From contig NC_068920.1 in NCBI RefSeq assembly GCF_023091745.1, forward strand, positions 117,455,622 to 117,519,621: a DNA stretch of 64,000 nucleotides, written 5' to 3'. The notes under the pieces were generated by a model. That model made no database searches and had not been told where the DNA came from. It saw nothing but the letters and a program-made list of their open reading frames with translations. Positions within the stretch are counted from its first letter, which is position 1; every line of letters starts with the position of its first letter. This stretch comes from Budorcas taxicolor (taxonomy: Eukaryota; Chordata; Mammalia; Artiodactyla; Bovidae). Of this stretch, positions 35,201 through 46,210 are shown piece by piece. A program made the position numbers and the translations under genes.

Positions 35201-36082
35201 AGGAAAATATAGGCAGAATATTCGATGACCTAAATCAAAGAAAGATCCTCTATGATCTACTTCCTAGAGTAATGGAAATAAAAACAAAAGTAAAGAAGTA
35301 GGACCTTATTAAACTTTAAGCTTTTACACAGCAAAGGAAACACTAAGCAAGGTGAAAAGACAACCCTCAGAATGGGAGAAAATAATAGTAAGTGAAACAA
35401 CTGACAAAGGATTAATTTCCAAAATATACAAGCAGCTCATACAACTCAATACCAGAAAAACAAGCAACCCAGTCAAAAAGTGGGAAAAAGACCTAAACAG
35501 ACATTTCTCCAAAGAAGACATGCAGATGGCTAACAAACACATGAAAAGATGCTCAACATTGCTCATTATTAGAGAAACACAAACCAAAGCCACAATGAGA
35601 TATCACCTCATACCAGTCAGAATGGCCATCATAAAAATGTTTACAAACAACAAATGCTGGAGAGGGTGTGGAGAAAAGGGAATGCTCTTGCTCTGTTGGT
35701 GGGAATTGATACAGCCACTATGGAAGATGATATGGAGATTCTTTAAAAAATCAGGAATAAAACCATCATATGACCCAGCAACACCAGTCATAGGCATATA
35801 CCTAAAGGAAACCAAATTTGAATAAGACATACATATCCCATTTTTCATTGCAGCACTCCTTACAATAGCTAGAACATGGAAGCAACCTAGATGTCCATCA
35901 ACAGATGAGTGGATAAAGAAGTTGTGGCACATATACACAATGGAATATAACTCAGCCATAAAAATTAATGCATTTGAGTCAGTTCTGATGAGGTGGATGA
36001 ACCTAGAACCTATTATACAGAATGAAGTGAGTCAGAAACAGAAAGATAAACATCATATTCTAATGCACATATATGAATCTAG
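32276..36082 (+). pseudogene. L1 ORF2 (endonuclease-RT), disrupted
   Basis: The start is MELGTYISIIALNVKGLNAP at 32276, 58 bases after ORF1. The endonuclease keeps LQETHF and NIYAPNIG, but the usual VGDFNTP is VRDFNTP. An A13 run at ~32748 shifts the frame. The RT is visible as YRPISLINIDAK-like (~33880) and VHFADDMILYIENPKD with FADD at 34377-34388. The C-terminal cysteine-rich segment is at ~35660-35700. A one-base deletion before the natural stop (36080-36082) lets the last frame read on to 36143. Many breaks. Confidence 0.9.
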
Positions 36083-36447
36083 AAAAATGGTTCTGAAGAA
36101 TTTATTTACAGGGCAACAGTGGAGTTACAGACATAGGGAATAGACTTATGGACATGCGGAGAGGGAAGGAGAGTGTGAGATGTATGGAACGAGTAACATG
36201 GAAAGTTACATTACCATATATAAACTAGATAGCCATCAGGAATTTGCTGTATGGCTCAGGAAACTCAAACAGGGGTTCTGTATCAACCTAGAGGGCTGAG
36301 ACGGGGAGGAAAATAGGAGGGAAGTTCAAAAGGGAGGAGATATATGTATACCTATGGCTGAATCATGTTGAGGTTTGACAGAAAACAAAACAATTCTGTA
36401 AAGTAATTATCTTTCAGTAAAAAATAAATTTAAAAAATAATTTCTGG

Positions 36448-38035
36448 ATATACTTTAATTATTGCCCAAGACTATTTCCTATCTCCTTGATAAATTACTT
36501 CAGAACAAAATCCAAGGCTTTTCTCATTCAAAGTTTTACATTTAAAGCACAATGATTGAAAGTTAGTTTTAAATGCATTTACTTCTATTTTCAGGAACAC
36601 TGTCACTTTTTCAGCAATTCACTTGACCTTTCTTTTCAATCTGTAATAGTGGTGATAGTAATAACTTTTCTTCTATGATAATGATCAAAAGAAAAAAAAA
36701 TAATTTTGTAGTGACAGTTCATACCAGAAATGGTCTATAAAAGAGAGATTTATTATAATTATTATACAATTTTATTGTGTGTAAAGCAGTGTATTCATGT
36801 GAACTTACTTTCTTTTTTGTCATTTTCTGAGGAACACTGAATGACCTTGAATATGTTTCTTAAACTCCTTATTTATCAGTGATGGGATCAATTTGTGTTT
36901 CATGCTAAAATTTTTTTCTTGAGAGAATGACATGTTTTTAGAATGACTCTTTTTCCTTTTTCTCATTTCATTAATTTTATTGGTAATTGATGAACCTTCT
37001 TTTTTCACTTAGATGAGAAATATCTACTTAGTTTCTACAATTACTCTTTCTATATTTGGTCTGTTTTCCTCTCCTGGACTTATGTTAAGTATATTTGTCA
37101 TCTTTTATTTTCTAATAATACTCATTAATTTCATCTTTATTTTCTTCCTTTTTTTCCTGGAAGACTTCTCTATTTTTAAGTCATTTCTGTGTGTGTGTAT
37201 GCAGTAACTTTTCTACTTATTAAACTACTGCATTATTTTTTTTTTGTCTAAGAAACTTTTGTGATCACAAATTTTCCCCTTACCCAAATTATTGAATTGA
37301 TTGTTGTTAATAAATTCTGTGTCCTATAAATGATTTAACTGAACTAAATATTTTAAATTATGATTTTTGCTTTCCTAATGTAGCTATTAATGGCCTTCAC
37401 TTTCTAATGCTATTTCCTTCTTATAAATTTCATATTCAATAAATAATTTACTATTGTTAATTATGCTTGTAGGTAAAAGCATACATTGAATGTTAGCAGT
37501 ACATATTCTGGTTGGCAAGATTGCAAGTGATGTTTTTCCCCTCTTTGTTTTTCTTTTTAAGTGAAATTTTTACAATGGGCATGCATGACTTCAATAATCA
37601 GAATTTTCAACAAAATTTAAAAGTTTACAAAAAAGACCCAAGTGCTTTTAGATTAGTAGAGATAAAATATGAAAGCCTTAAAAAATAAAAAATAAAATTA
37701 AAAAAATAATAATTAATGAAAAATATTAAGAATAATAAGACCTGAGTAATAAAGAAATAAATTATCTACATTGGACTTTTACACTGGTGCAGGAGGAAGG
37801 ATGTTTGTAGGCAAATGTCATGACTTTGAGTAGAAAGTAGGAGTCACAATTCAAATTTATATTTCATGCAGATTTTTTCTTTAAATAATAAGTTTCTTTG
37901 TATCAGTTTCCTTCTTTTCTTTCTTGATTGGCATATCTGTCTCTAAACACTGTCTTTTAGCAAAATCTTATTTTCATTGACACAAAATTGAAGGATACAC
38001 ACACACATACACACACACAAACGCATAGATGCTTA
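36448..38035. other. AT-rich DNA without recognised gene
   Basis: No repeat family recognised. A (CA)n microsatellite lies at ~37998-38030. A 64-codon hydrophobic frame at 37013-37207 starts just after a ttttttcacttag string that mimics a splice acceptor, but nothing else supports an exon. Confidence 0.5.
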
Positions 38036-38160
38036 TATTGTTGTTTAGTTGCTAAGTCATGTCCAACTCTTTGTGACCCTATAGACTCTCCCCAGCAGGC
38101 TCCTTTGTCCATGGGATTTCTCAGGCAAGAATACTGGAGTAGGATGCCATTTCCTTCTCT
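38036..38160 (-). mobile_element. Bov-A/Bov-tA SINE fragment
   Basis: Reverse of the Bov-A body: tagttgctaagtcatgtcc, ggctcctttgtccatggg, gcaagaatactggagtagg. The tRNA head is missing. Confidence 0.85.
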
Positions 38161-38766
38161 AATATATTTATATAAGCTCTAATAAATGAATAATCATTAA
38201 ACCTGTTTCTGAAATCAATTCAAAGTCTTTTAAGAATCCTAGTTTCCTTTAATTAAACTTAATTGTTCTCATTACTTATCAAAGAGCATTCCTTTGCCAT
38301 ATGGTGATAATAGCCCTGTTCTTTCTGTAAAGTGTGTTTTATAAAGTTGTAAGCAGTGATTTCATAATTCAGTAGAAATTAATTAAAAAAATTGGCATGA
38401 TTTTAACCACAAGCTGCTATCACCAGCATGCCCTCTAGAATCATAATTTTCTTAAAAATAGTGTTTGACTTCTTCACACTTAACCAATAATGGCCTTAGC
38501 AGTGTATTGTGAAATATGACACTCTCAATAAAAAAACATTTAAAGTCATTTTAAGTTGAACCAAATTCCATGGATTCACTTATTTCAAAACATTAACAAG
38601 TTAAACAATGAATAACAATCATATAAAGCATTTCTCATGGTTAGGAAAAATTAGGATGAAGTAAGTTAAATCTAAATCATTAAAATAGTCTAAGGCATTC
38701 TAATTATAAGAACATTACATATAAAATGTTTCATTTCAAGCATACTTTTAGAGATGGCATTAAAGG
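38161..38766. other. Unassigned AT-rich DNA
   Basis: No gene, repeat or signal recognised. Confidence 0.5.
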
Positions 38767-38780
38767 TGAGAGAATGTATA

Positions 38781-38988
38781 TATCATATATGTGTTCTCAG
38801 ATGCTCAATTGTCTCTGACTCTTTGTGACACTATGAACTGTAGCCCAGCAGACTGTCCGTGGCATTTTTCAGGCAAGAATACTGGAGTGGGGGCCCTTTT
38901 CTTCTCTAAGGTATCATCCCATCTAAGGGATTGAACCCCCATCTCCTGTGTCTCCTGCATTGCAGACAGATTCTTTGCCTACTGAGCT
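38781..38988 (-). mobile_element. Bov-tA SINE, with tRNA head
   Basis: The reverse strand carries a full Bov-tA: the tail near 38800 (caattgtctctgactctttg), the Bov-A body, and the tRNA-Glu head in reverse at ~38920-38988 (ggattgaacccccatctcc, cctgcattgcagacag). An imperfect TSD of ~14-16 bases (gagagaatgtatat at 38767-38780; gagagaatatgtatat at 38989-39004) flanks it. Confidence 0.9.
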
Positions 38989-39004
38989 GAGAGAATATGT
39001 ATAT

Positions 39005-39589
39005 TATAAAGTTTTCTACTTTATTAAACTGATTATATTACAGTAAAGGAAGAGTATAATATTAAATTAAAATTTTAAATACAAATTAATTGAAGAATAA
39101 ATTGAACTCAAATTTAGGTTGTCAATAATTGTACATATAACTTTCAGTTCTCTTGATGTGCCTTATATTATTTCAGAAAAATAGTAATTTATAATATATA
39201 GATGTAAAATTTTGAGTACTTCGCTATCTCAATCAAATATATTCTAATATCCCTCAACGACCTTCTCCATTCCTTCCTTCCTTCCTCCCTCATTTCCTTA
39301 TTTCTTTATTGGTAATTTTGGCTATAAAAGTTAATTGCTGGCAAAGTTTTATGAGAACTAATAATTCTCTTGCATATTTCTCATCTTGCATCTTATAAAT
39401 GCAAGATGAATGATATGCCATATACATATGGTATATGTATATATACACGGTATACCATATATATGTATATACCATACATATAGAAATACATACATTCAAA
39501 TTAATGAATATACAAATGATATACCATACACATAAAAATATATTCAATTTATATAAAAATATTGTTTCCAATTTGGATCATCATTATAT
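39005..39589. other. AT-rich DNA with hairpins and TA repeats
   Basis: No gene found. It contains a ccttccttccttcctcc run at ~39272-39288, a perfect hairpin at 39381-39409 and a palindromic ta/tg-rich stretch at ~39413-39480. Confidence 0.55.
39381..39409. repeat. Perfect 11-bp hairpin with 7-base loop
   Basis: tcatcttgcat (39381-39391) and atgcaagatga (39399-39409) are exact reverse complements around cttataa. No T-run follows on the plus strand, and in a mammalian context this is not a terminator. Confidence 0.8.
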
Positions 39590-39636
39590 GTATATTATAT
39601 ATACATATATTATATATATTATATTATCCATTCTTT

Positions 39637-40804
39637 TTTAATTTTTTTTTTTACTTTATTTTGCTTTACAATACTGTATTGGTATTGCCATACATTGACA
39701 TGAATCCACCACGGGTGTACAAGAGTTCCCAATCCTGAACCCCCCTCCCACCTCCCACCCCATATCATCTCTCTGGATCATCCCCATGCACCAGCCCCAA
39801 GCATCCTGTATCCTGTATCAAACAGAGGCTGGCGATTCGTTTCTTACATGATAGTATACATGTTTCAGTGCCATTCTCCCAAATCATCCCACCTTCTCCC
39901 TCTCCCTCAGAGTCCAAAAGTCCATTCTATACATCTGTGTCTCTTTTGCTGTCTCGCATAGAGGGTTATCATTATCATCTATCTAAATTCCATATATATG
40001 TGTTACTATACTGTATTGGTGTTTTTCTTTCTGGCTTACTTCACTCTGTATAATCGGCTCCAGTTTCATCCATCTCATTAGAACTAATTCAAATGTATTC
40101 TTTTTAACGGCTGAGTAATACTCCATTGTGTATATGTACCACAGCTTTCTTATCCACTCATCTGCTGATGGACATCTAGGTTGCTTCCATGTCCTGGCTA
40201 TTATAAACAGTGCTGTGATGAACATTGGGGTACATGTGTCTCTTGAAACTCTTGTTTTCTTAGTGTGTATGCCCAACAGTGGGATTGCTGGGTCATATGG
40301 CAGTTCTATTTGCAATTTTTTGAGGAATCTCCACACTGTTCTCCATAGTGGCTGTACTAGTTTGCATTCCAGCCAACAGTGTAAGAGGGTTCCCTTTTCT
40401 CCACATCCTCTCCAGCATCTATTGCTTGTAGACTTTTGTATCGCAGCCATTCTGACTGGTGTGAAATGGTACCTCATTCTGGTTTTGATTTGCATTTCTC
40501 TGATAATGAGTGATGTTGAGCATCATTTCATGTGTTTGTTAGCCATCCGTATGTCCTTTGGAGAAATGTCTATTTAGTTCTTTGGCCCATTTTTTGATTG
40601 GGTCATTTATTTTTCTGCAATTGTGCTGCATAAGTTGCTTGTATATTTATTTTTGAGATTAGTTGTTTGTCAGTTGCTTCACTTGCTATCGTTTTCTCCC
40701 ATTCAGAAGGCTGTCTTTTCACCTTGCTTATAGATACCTTTGTTGTGCAGAAGCTTTTAATTTTAATTAGATCTCATTTGTTTATTTTTGCTTTTATTTC
40801 CAGT
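39637..40804 (-). mobile_element. Young ruminant L1, 5'-truncated, in the 3' UTR of an older L1
   Basis: T-rich tail, then 3' UTR (ttactttattttgctttac ... ccccaagcatcctgtatcc) and ORF2 C-terminus. An open 170-codon frame (40495-39983) holds the conserved end: CWRGCGEKGTLLHCWLECK to the final THIYGI. The candidate TSD attcttt (39630-39636 and 40805-40811) overlaps element sequence by microhomology. The copy is very similar to the same parts of the L1 at 10 kb, so it is comparatively recent. Confidence 0.88.
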
Positions 40805-40965
40805 ATTCTTTATAGATTATTTTCCTCTATAGGCCATTACAGAGTATTGAGTAGAGTTGTCTGTGCTATGCAGTAGGTCTCTATTAGTTATCTGTTTTAT
40901 AGATAGTTGTTTCTTTATGTCAACCACAATCTCCCAATTTATCCCTCTTTACGTTTCTCTCCAGT

Positions 40966-41183
40966 CTTCCTTGGTGGCTTAGATGGTAAAACATCTGTCT
41001 GCAATGCAGGAGATCTAGGTTCGATCCCTGGGTTGAGAAGATCTCCTGGAGAAGCAAATGGCAGCCCACTTCAGTACTCTTGCCTGGAAAATCCCATGGA
41101 CGGAGGAGCTTGGTAGGCTACAGCCTATGGGGTTTCAAAAAGTCAGACATGACTGAGTGGCTTGACTTTCTTTCACTGTCACT
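40966..41183 (+). mobile_element. Bov-tA SINE with intact B box and 12-bp TSD
   Basis: The tRNA-Glu head carries a perfect Pol III B box, ggttcgatccc (41018-41028), followed by the Bov-A body and a BovB-type tail (agtcagacatgactgagtgg). The perfect TSD tttctctccagt is at 40954-40965 and 41184-41195. It lies in the 3' UTR of the older L1. It is among the best preserved SINEs in the window. Confidence 0.94.
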
Positions 41184-41920
41184 TTTCTCTCCAGTAACTG
41201 TAAATTGTTTTCTAAATCTCTGACTCTATTTATTCTTTTGTATATAAGTTTATTTGTACTTTTTTTTTGATCCCACGTGTAAGTGATATCATATAATATC
41301 TCTTCTTCTCTGACTTGCTTCATTCAGTATGAAAATGTCTGGGTTCATTCATATTGCTGCAAATGGTATTATTCTGTTCTTTTATAAGGCTGAGTAATAT
41401 TACATTGCATATATATATAAGTATATATATATTTTGTTAATTCTCTGCTGATGGGCATTTATGTTGCTTCCATGTCCTGGCTATTGTAAATAGTGCTTTA
41501 GTGAACATTGGGGTACATGCATATTTTGGAATTATTATTTCCTCTGGATATATGCTCATGAGTGGGATATGGTAGTTCTATTTTTAAAGGAACCTCCATA
41601 GTGCTTTCCACAGTGATGTACCAATTTACATCCCCATCAACATTATAAGAGGGTTTCTTTTTCTCCACACCCTCTCCAGCATTTATTGTTTGTAGATTTT
41701 TTGATCATGGCCATTGTGACTGGGGTAAGATGATGACTCACTGTATGTTGAATAAAAGTGGTGAGAACAGAACACCTTTGTCTTGTAACTAATCTTAGAG
41801 AAAATGTTTTCTGTTTTGAACCCCTGAGGAAAATGTTTGCTATGGATTTGTCTTGTATGGTCCTTATTATACTGAGGTATGTTTCCTCTCTGTCCACTTT
41901 CTGAAGAGTGTTTATCATAA

Positions 41921-43043
41921 GTTCAGTTCAGTTCAGTTGCTAAGTCATGTCTGACTCTTTGCAACCCCATGAATCGCAGCATGCCAGGCCTCCCTGTCCC
42001 TCACCATCTCCCGGAGTTCACTCAGACTCACGTCCATCGAGTCCGTGATCCCATCCAGCCATCTCATCCTGGGTCGTCCCCTTCTCCTCCTGCACCCACT
42101 CTCTCCCAGCATCAGAGTCTTTTCCAATGAGTCAATTCTTTGCATGAGGCGTCCAAAGTACTGGAGTTTCAGCTGCAGCATCATTCCTTCCAAAGAAATC
42201 CCAGGGTTGATCTCCTTCAGAATGGACTGGTTGGATCTCCTTGCAGTCCAAGGGACTCTCAAGAGTCTTCTCCAACACCACAGTTCAAATGCATCAATTC
42301 TTCGGTGCTCAGCCTTCTTCGCAGTTCAACTCTCACATCCATACATGATCACAGGAAAAACGATAGCCTTGACTAGACGGACCTTAGTCAGTAAAGTAAT
42401 GTCTCTGCTTTTGAATATACTATCTAGGTTGGTCATAACTTTTCTTCCAAGGAGTAAGTGTCTTTTAATATCATGGCTGCAGTCACCATCTGCAGTGATT
42501 TTGGAGCCCCCAAAAATAAAGTCTGACTCTGTTTCTACTGTTTCCCCATCTATTTCCCATGAAGTGATGGGACCAGATGCCATGATCTTCGTTTTCTGAA
42601 TATTGAGCTTTAAGCCAACTTTTCTGCTCTCCTCTTTCACTTTCATCAAGAGGCTTTTTAGCTCCTTTTCACTTTCTGCCATAAGGGTGGTGTCATCTGC
42701 ATATCTGAGGTTATTGATATTTCTCCTGGCAATCTTGATTCCAGCTTGTGTTTCTTCCAGTCCAGCATTTCTCATGATGTACTCTGCATAGAAGTTAAAT
42801 AAGCAGGGTGACAATATACAGCCTTGACATACTCCTTTTCCTATTTGGAATCAGTCTGTTGTTCCATGTCCAGTTCTAACTGTTGCTCCCTGACCTGCAT
42901 ACAGATGCCTCAAGAGGCAGGTTAGGTGGTCTGGTATTCCCATCTTTTTCAGAATTTTCCACAGTTTATTGTGATCCACACAGTCAAAGGCTTTGGCATA
43001 GTCAATAAAGCAGAAATAGATGTTTTTTCTGGAACTCTCTTGC
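41921..43043 (-). mobile_element. BovB, 5'-truncated, in older L1 ORF2
   Basis: The 3' tail gttcagttcagttcagttgc in reverse marks its left end. It runs on the minus strand to the RT segment before FCFIDYAKAFD and stops at 43043. Frames of 105 codons (42262-41945, C-terminal domain) and 162 codons (42814-42326, with YADD) remain open. The L1 lacks a matching duplication here, so a small target deletion probably accompanied integration. Its 42.47-43.04 kb part is nearly identical to 46.22-46.79 kb. Confidence 0.92.
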
Positions 43044-43885
43044 AATGGATGTAGAATTTTGTCAAAAGCTTTTGCTGCATCTATTGAGATGATCATATGG
43101 CTTTTATTCTTCAATTTGTAATTGTGCTGTGTCACCCTGATTGATTTGTGAATAGTAAGGAATTCTTGCATCCTCCCTGGGGTAAATCTGACTTAATCAT
43201 GATGAATGGTCCTTTCAATGTGTTGTTGGATTCAGTTTGCTAGTGTTGTTTAAGATTTTCACATCTATGTTCATCAGTGATATTGGTCTGCAATTTTCTT
43301 ATTTTGCAGTATTGTTGTCTGGTTTTGTTATCAGGGTAATAGTGGCCTTTTATTAATAGAACAAATTTGTGAGTGCTCCTTCCTTTTCAAACTTTGGAAG
43401 AGTTTCAGAAGGGTGTGTTCTAACTTTTCTTTGAATGTTTGAAAGAATTTCCCTTTGAAGTCATCTATTCTTGGGATTCTGATATGTGGAAACTTTCTTA
43501 ATCATATTTTCAATTTCAGAACTGGTTATTGGTATGTTCATATTTTTTATTTACTCCTGACATAGTCTTGGAAGGTTGCACCTTTCTAAGAATTTATGCA
43601 TTCCTTCAGTGTCATCAGTTTTATTGGCATGGTTATTTGTAGTGGTTTCTTATGATCATTTGCATTTCTATGGTGTCCCTTGTAACTTCTCCTTATTGTA
43701 ATTGTATTGATTTGAGTCCTCTCACCGTTTTTTCCTTGATGAGTCTGGCTAAAGTTTTATCAATCTTATTTATCTTTCCAAAGAGCCAGCTTTTAGTTTC
43801 ATTGCTCTTTTCTATTTTTGTCTCTATTTCACTTATTTCAACTCTAGTCTTCATATTTTCCTTCCTACTAACTTTGGTTAACCTA

Positions 43886-44415
43886 GAAATTAAAAGGTGC
43901 TTTCTCTTTGGAAGAAAAGCTGTGACAAACCTAGACAGCATGTTAAAATGCAGAGACATCACTTTGCTGACAAAGGTCTGTGGTTTTCCCAGTAGTCATG
44001 TATAGATGCAAGAGTTGGGACATAAAGAAGGCTGAGAGCTGAAGAATCTATGCTTTTGAATTGTGCTGGAGAAGGCTATTGAGAGTCCCTTGGACTACAA
44101 GGAAATCAAGCTAGTGAATCCTAAAGGAAATACACCCTGAATACTCTTTGGAAGGACAGATGCTGAAGCTGAAGCTCCCATACTTTGGCCACCTGTTAAA
44201 CAGTGTTGACTCTTTGGAAAAGACCCTGATGCTGGGAAAGATTGAAGGCAAAAGGAGAAGCAGGTGGCAGAGGATAAGATTGGTTAAATAGCATCACTGA
44301 TTCAACATGAATTTGAGCAAACTCTGGGAGACAGTGAAGTACAGAGGATCCTAGAGCACTGCAGTCTAGGGGGTCTCAAAGTATCAGACATGATTTAGTC
44401 ACCAAACAGTAACAA
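43886..44415 (+). mobile_element. BovB 3' fragment, opposite to host L1
   Basis: It begins at gaaattaaaaggtgctttctc and runs to the degenerate BovB 3' end (tatcagacatgatttagtc, then aacagtaacaact). The C-terminal domain is recognisable (GRKAVTNLDSMLKCRDITLL), but stops and a small deletion near 43980 break it. L1 resumes at ~44416 with tggattttgttcattttt. Confidence 0.9.
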
Positions 44416-45173
44416 CTGACCTTGGATTTTGTTCATTTTTCTTTCTCTAGTTGCTTTAGGTGTAAGTTTAGATTGTTTATTTGAGACTTTTCTTGTTTCC
44501 TAAGGTAAAATTTTATTCCTAATAACTTCTCTCTTAGAACTGCTTTTGCTGCATTCCATAGGTTTTAGATTGTAATGTTTTCATCGTCATTTGAGCATAG
44601 GTTTTTTCTTTTTTTTTTTTTCTCTTAAACTTCTTCAATGACCAAGGGGTTGGTTATTTAGTAACATATTTTTTAGTGTCTACATATTTGGATTTTTCTT
44701 GTTTTTCCTGATAATTTATTTCTAATCTCATAACATTGTGGTTAGAAAAGATGTTTGATATAATATCAATTTCCTTAAGTTTACCAAGGCTTGGTTTGTG
44801 GCCCAATATGTAATATGTTATCTATGCAGTTAATCCTGGAGAATGTTCCATGTTCACTTGAGAAGGAAATGTATTCTGCTGCTTTTGGATGGAATGGGTC
44901 TCTACAAATCAATTAAATTCATCTAGTCTGATATATCTTTTAAGGCCTATGTTTTCTTATTGATTTTCTGTCTAGATTATCTGACCATTGGTGTAAGCAA
45001 TATGTTAAAGTTCCCCAGTTTTATTGTGTTACTGTCCATTTCCCCTTTTATGGCTATTAGCATTTGGCTTATATACTGAGTTGCTGCTAGTGAGGTGCAT
45101 GTATATTTACAATTGTTATATCTTCTTCTTGGATTAATCCTTTGATCATTATGTGTGTACTCCCTTGTCTCTT

Positions 45174-45360
45174 ATTCAGTTTAGTTCAGTTCAGTCACTC
45201 AGTCATGTCCGACTCTTTGCAACCCCATGAACCGCAGCACACTAGGTCTCCCTGTCCATCACCAACTCCCAGAGTCCGCCCAAACCCATGTCCATCGAGT
45301 CAGTGATGCCATCCAACCATCCCATCCTCTATCGTCCCCTTCTCTTCCTGCCCTCAATCT
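45174..45360 (-). mobile_element. BovB 3' end only (~187 bp)
   Basis: The reverse BovB tail ttcagtttagttcagttcag is followed by ~165 bases of 3' sequence (gaaccgcagcacactagg, caccaactcccagagtccg). This is an extreme 5' truncation. L1 sequence closes directly on both sides (cttgtctctta / cttgtagcagtg), with at most a few bases duplicated. Confidence 0.9.
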
Positions 45361-46210
45361 TGTAGCAGTGTTTATTTTAAAGTCAATATTATTTTCTGAT
45401 ATGAGTATTGCTACTCTAGATTTCTTTTGGTTTCTATATGCATGGAATATCCTTGTCCATCCCAGTACTTGCAGTCTGTAATTTCTCCTAGAGCATATAT
45501 ATGAGTTTTGTTTTTGTATCCACATATTCAGTCTATGCCTTTTTGTAGGAGCATTTAATCTATACATTTAATGCAATTTTCAATATATATGTTCCTTTGA
45601 TATTTCTTAATTATTTTGGATTTATTTTTGTAGGTCTTTTTTCTTCCATTCCAATTTTGTTCAGTTCTGTTGTGGTTTGATGACTATATTTGGCATATTG
45701 TTTGAGTTGCTTTTACATTTTTGTGTGTTTATCTACTATAGTTTTTTGTTTTGCTTTTCCCATGATGTTTTGATATGGTAGTCTGTATATGTACAAGGTT
45801 GTTTTACTCTCTTTATCTCTTTCTTGTCTAGAGAAGTTCTGTTAGCATTTGTTAAATGCTGATATAGTGGTGCTGAATTCTTTCAGTTTTGTTCATCTTA
45901 AAGATTTTGATTTCTCTTTCAAATCTGAATGAGAGCTTTGCTGGGTGGAGTATTCTTGGTTGCAATTTTTCCCCATTCATTATTTTAACTATATCCTGCC
46001 ACCCTTTTCTGGCTTGCAGAGCTTCTGCTGAAAAATAAGCTAATAACTTTATGGGGTTTGTTCCTTTTCCCTAATTGATTTAAATTTTTTTTCTTTGTCC
46101 TTAAAGTTTTTCAGTTTAAATAATATGTGTCTTGGAGTTTTATGCCTTGAATTCATCCTGTATGGGGCTTCCTGTACTTCCTGGACTTGAGTGACTGTTT
46201 CCTTTACCAT

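Larger units (their letters stand above)
26639..36431 (+). mobile_element. Full-length ruminant L1, interrupted by BovB
   Basis: The element has a 5' UTR from 26639, ORF1 at 31332-32217, ORF2 at 32276-36082 and a 3' UTR ending in an A-rich tail at ~36431. A 16-base TSD with one mismatch flanks it: aaaaaataacttctgg at 26623-26638 and aaaaaataatttctgg at 36432-36447. Minus the inserted BovB and its TSD it is ~7.4 kb. Its 5' UTR does not resemble that of the L1 at 10-17.7 kb, so it belongs to a different promoter lineage. More frame damage suggests it is older. Confidence 0.93.

Noticed and set aside
37013..37207. 64-codon hydrophobic frame after a splice-acceptor-like string
   Set aside because: Low-complexity I/F/L-rich translation of AT-rich DNA, no domain, no matching donor or neighbouring exon.
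41018..41028. tRNA gene suggested by a perfect B box
   Set aside because: Only the head of a Bov-tA SINE; the 3' half of a tRNA is replaced by Bov-A sequence.
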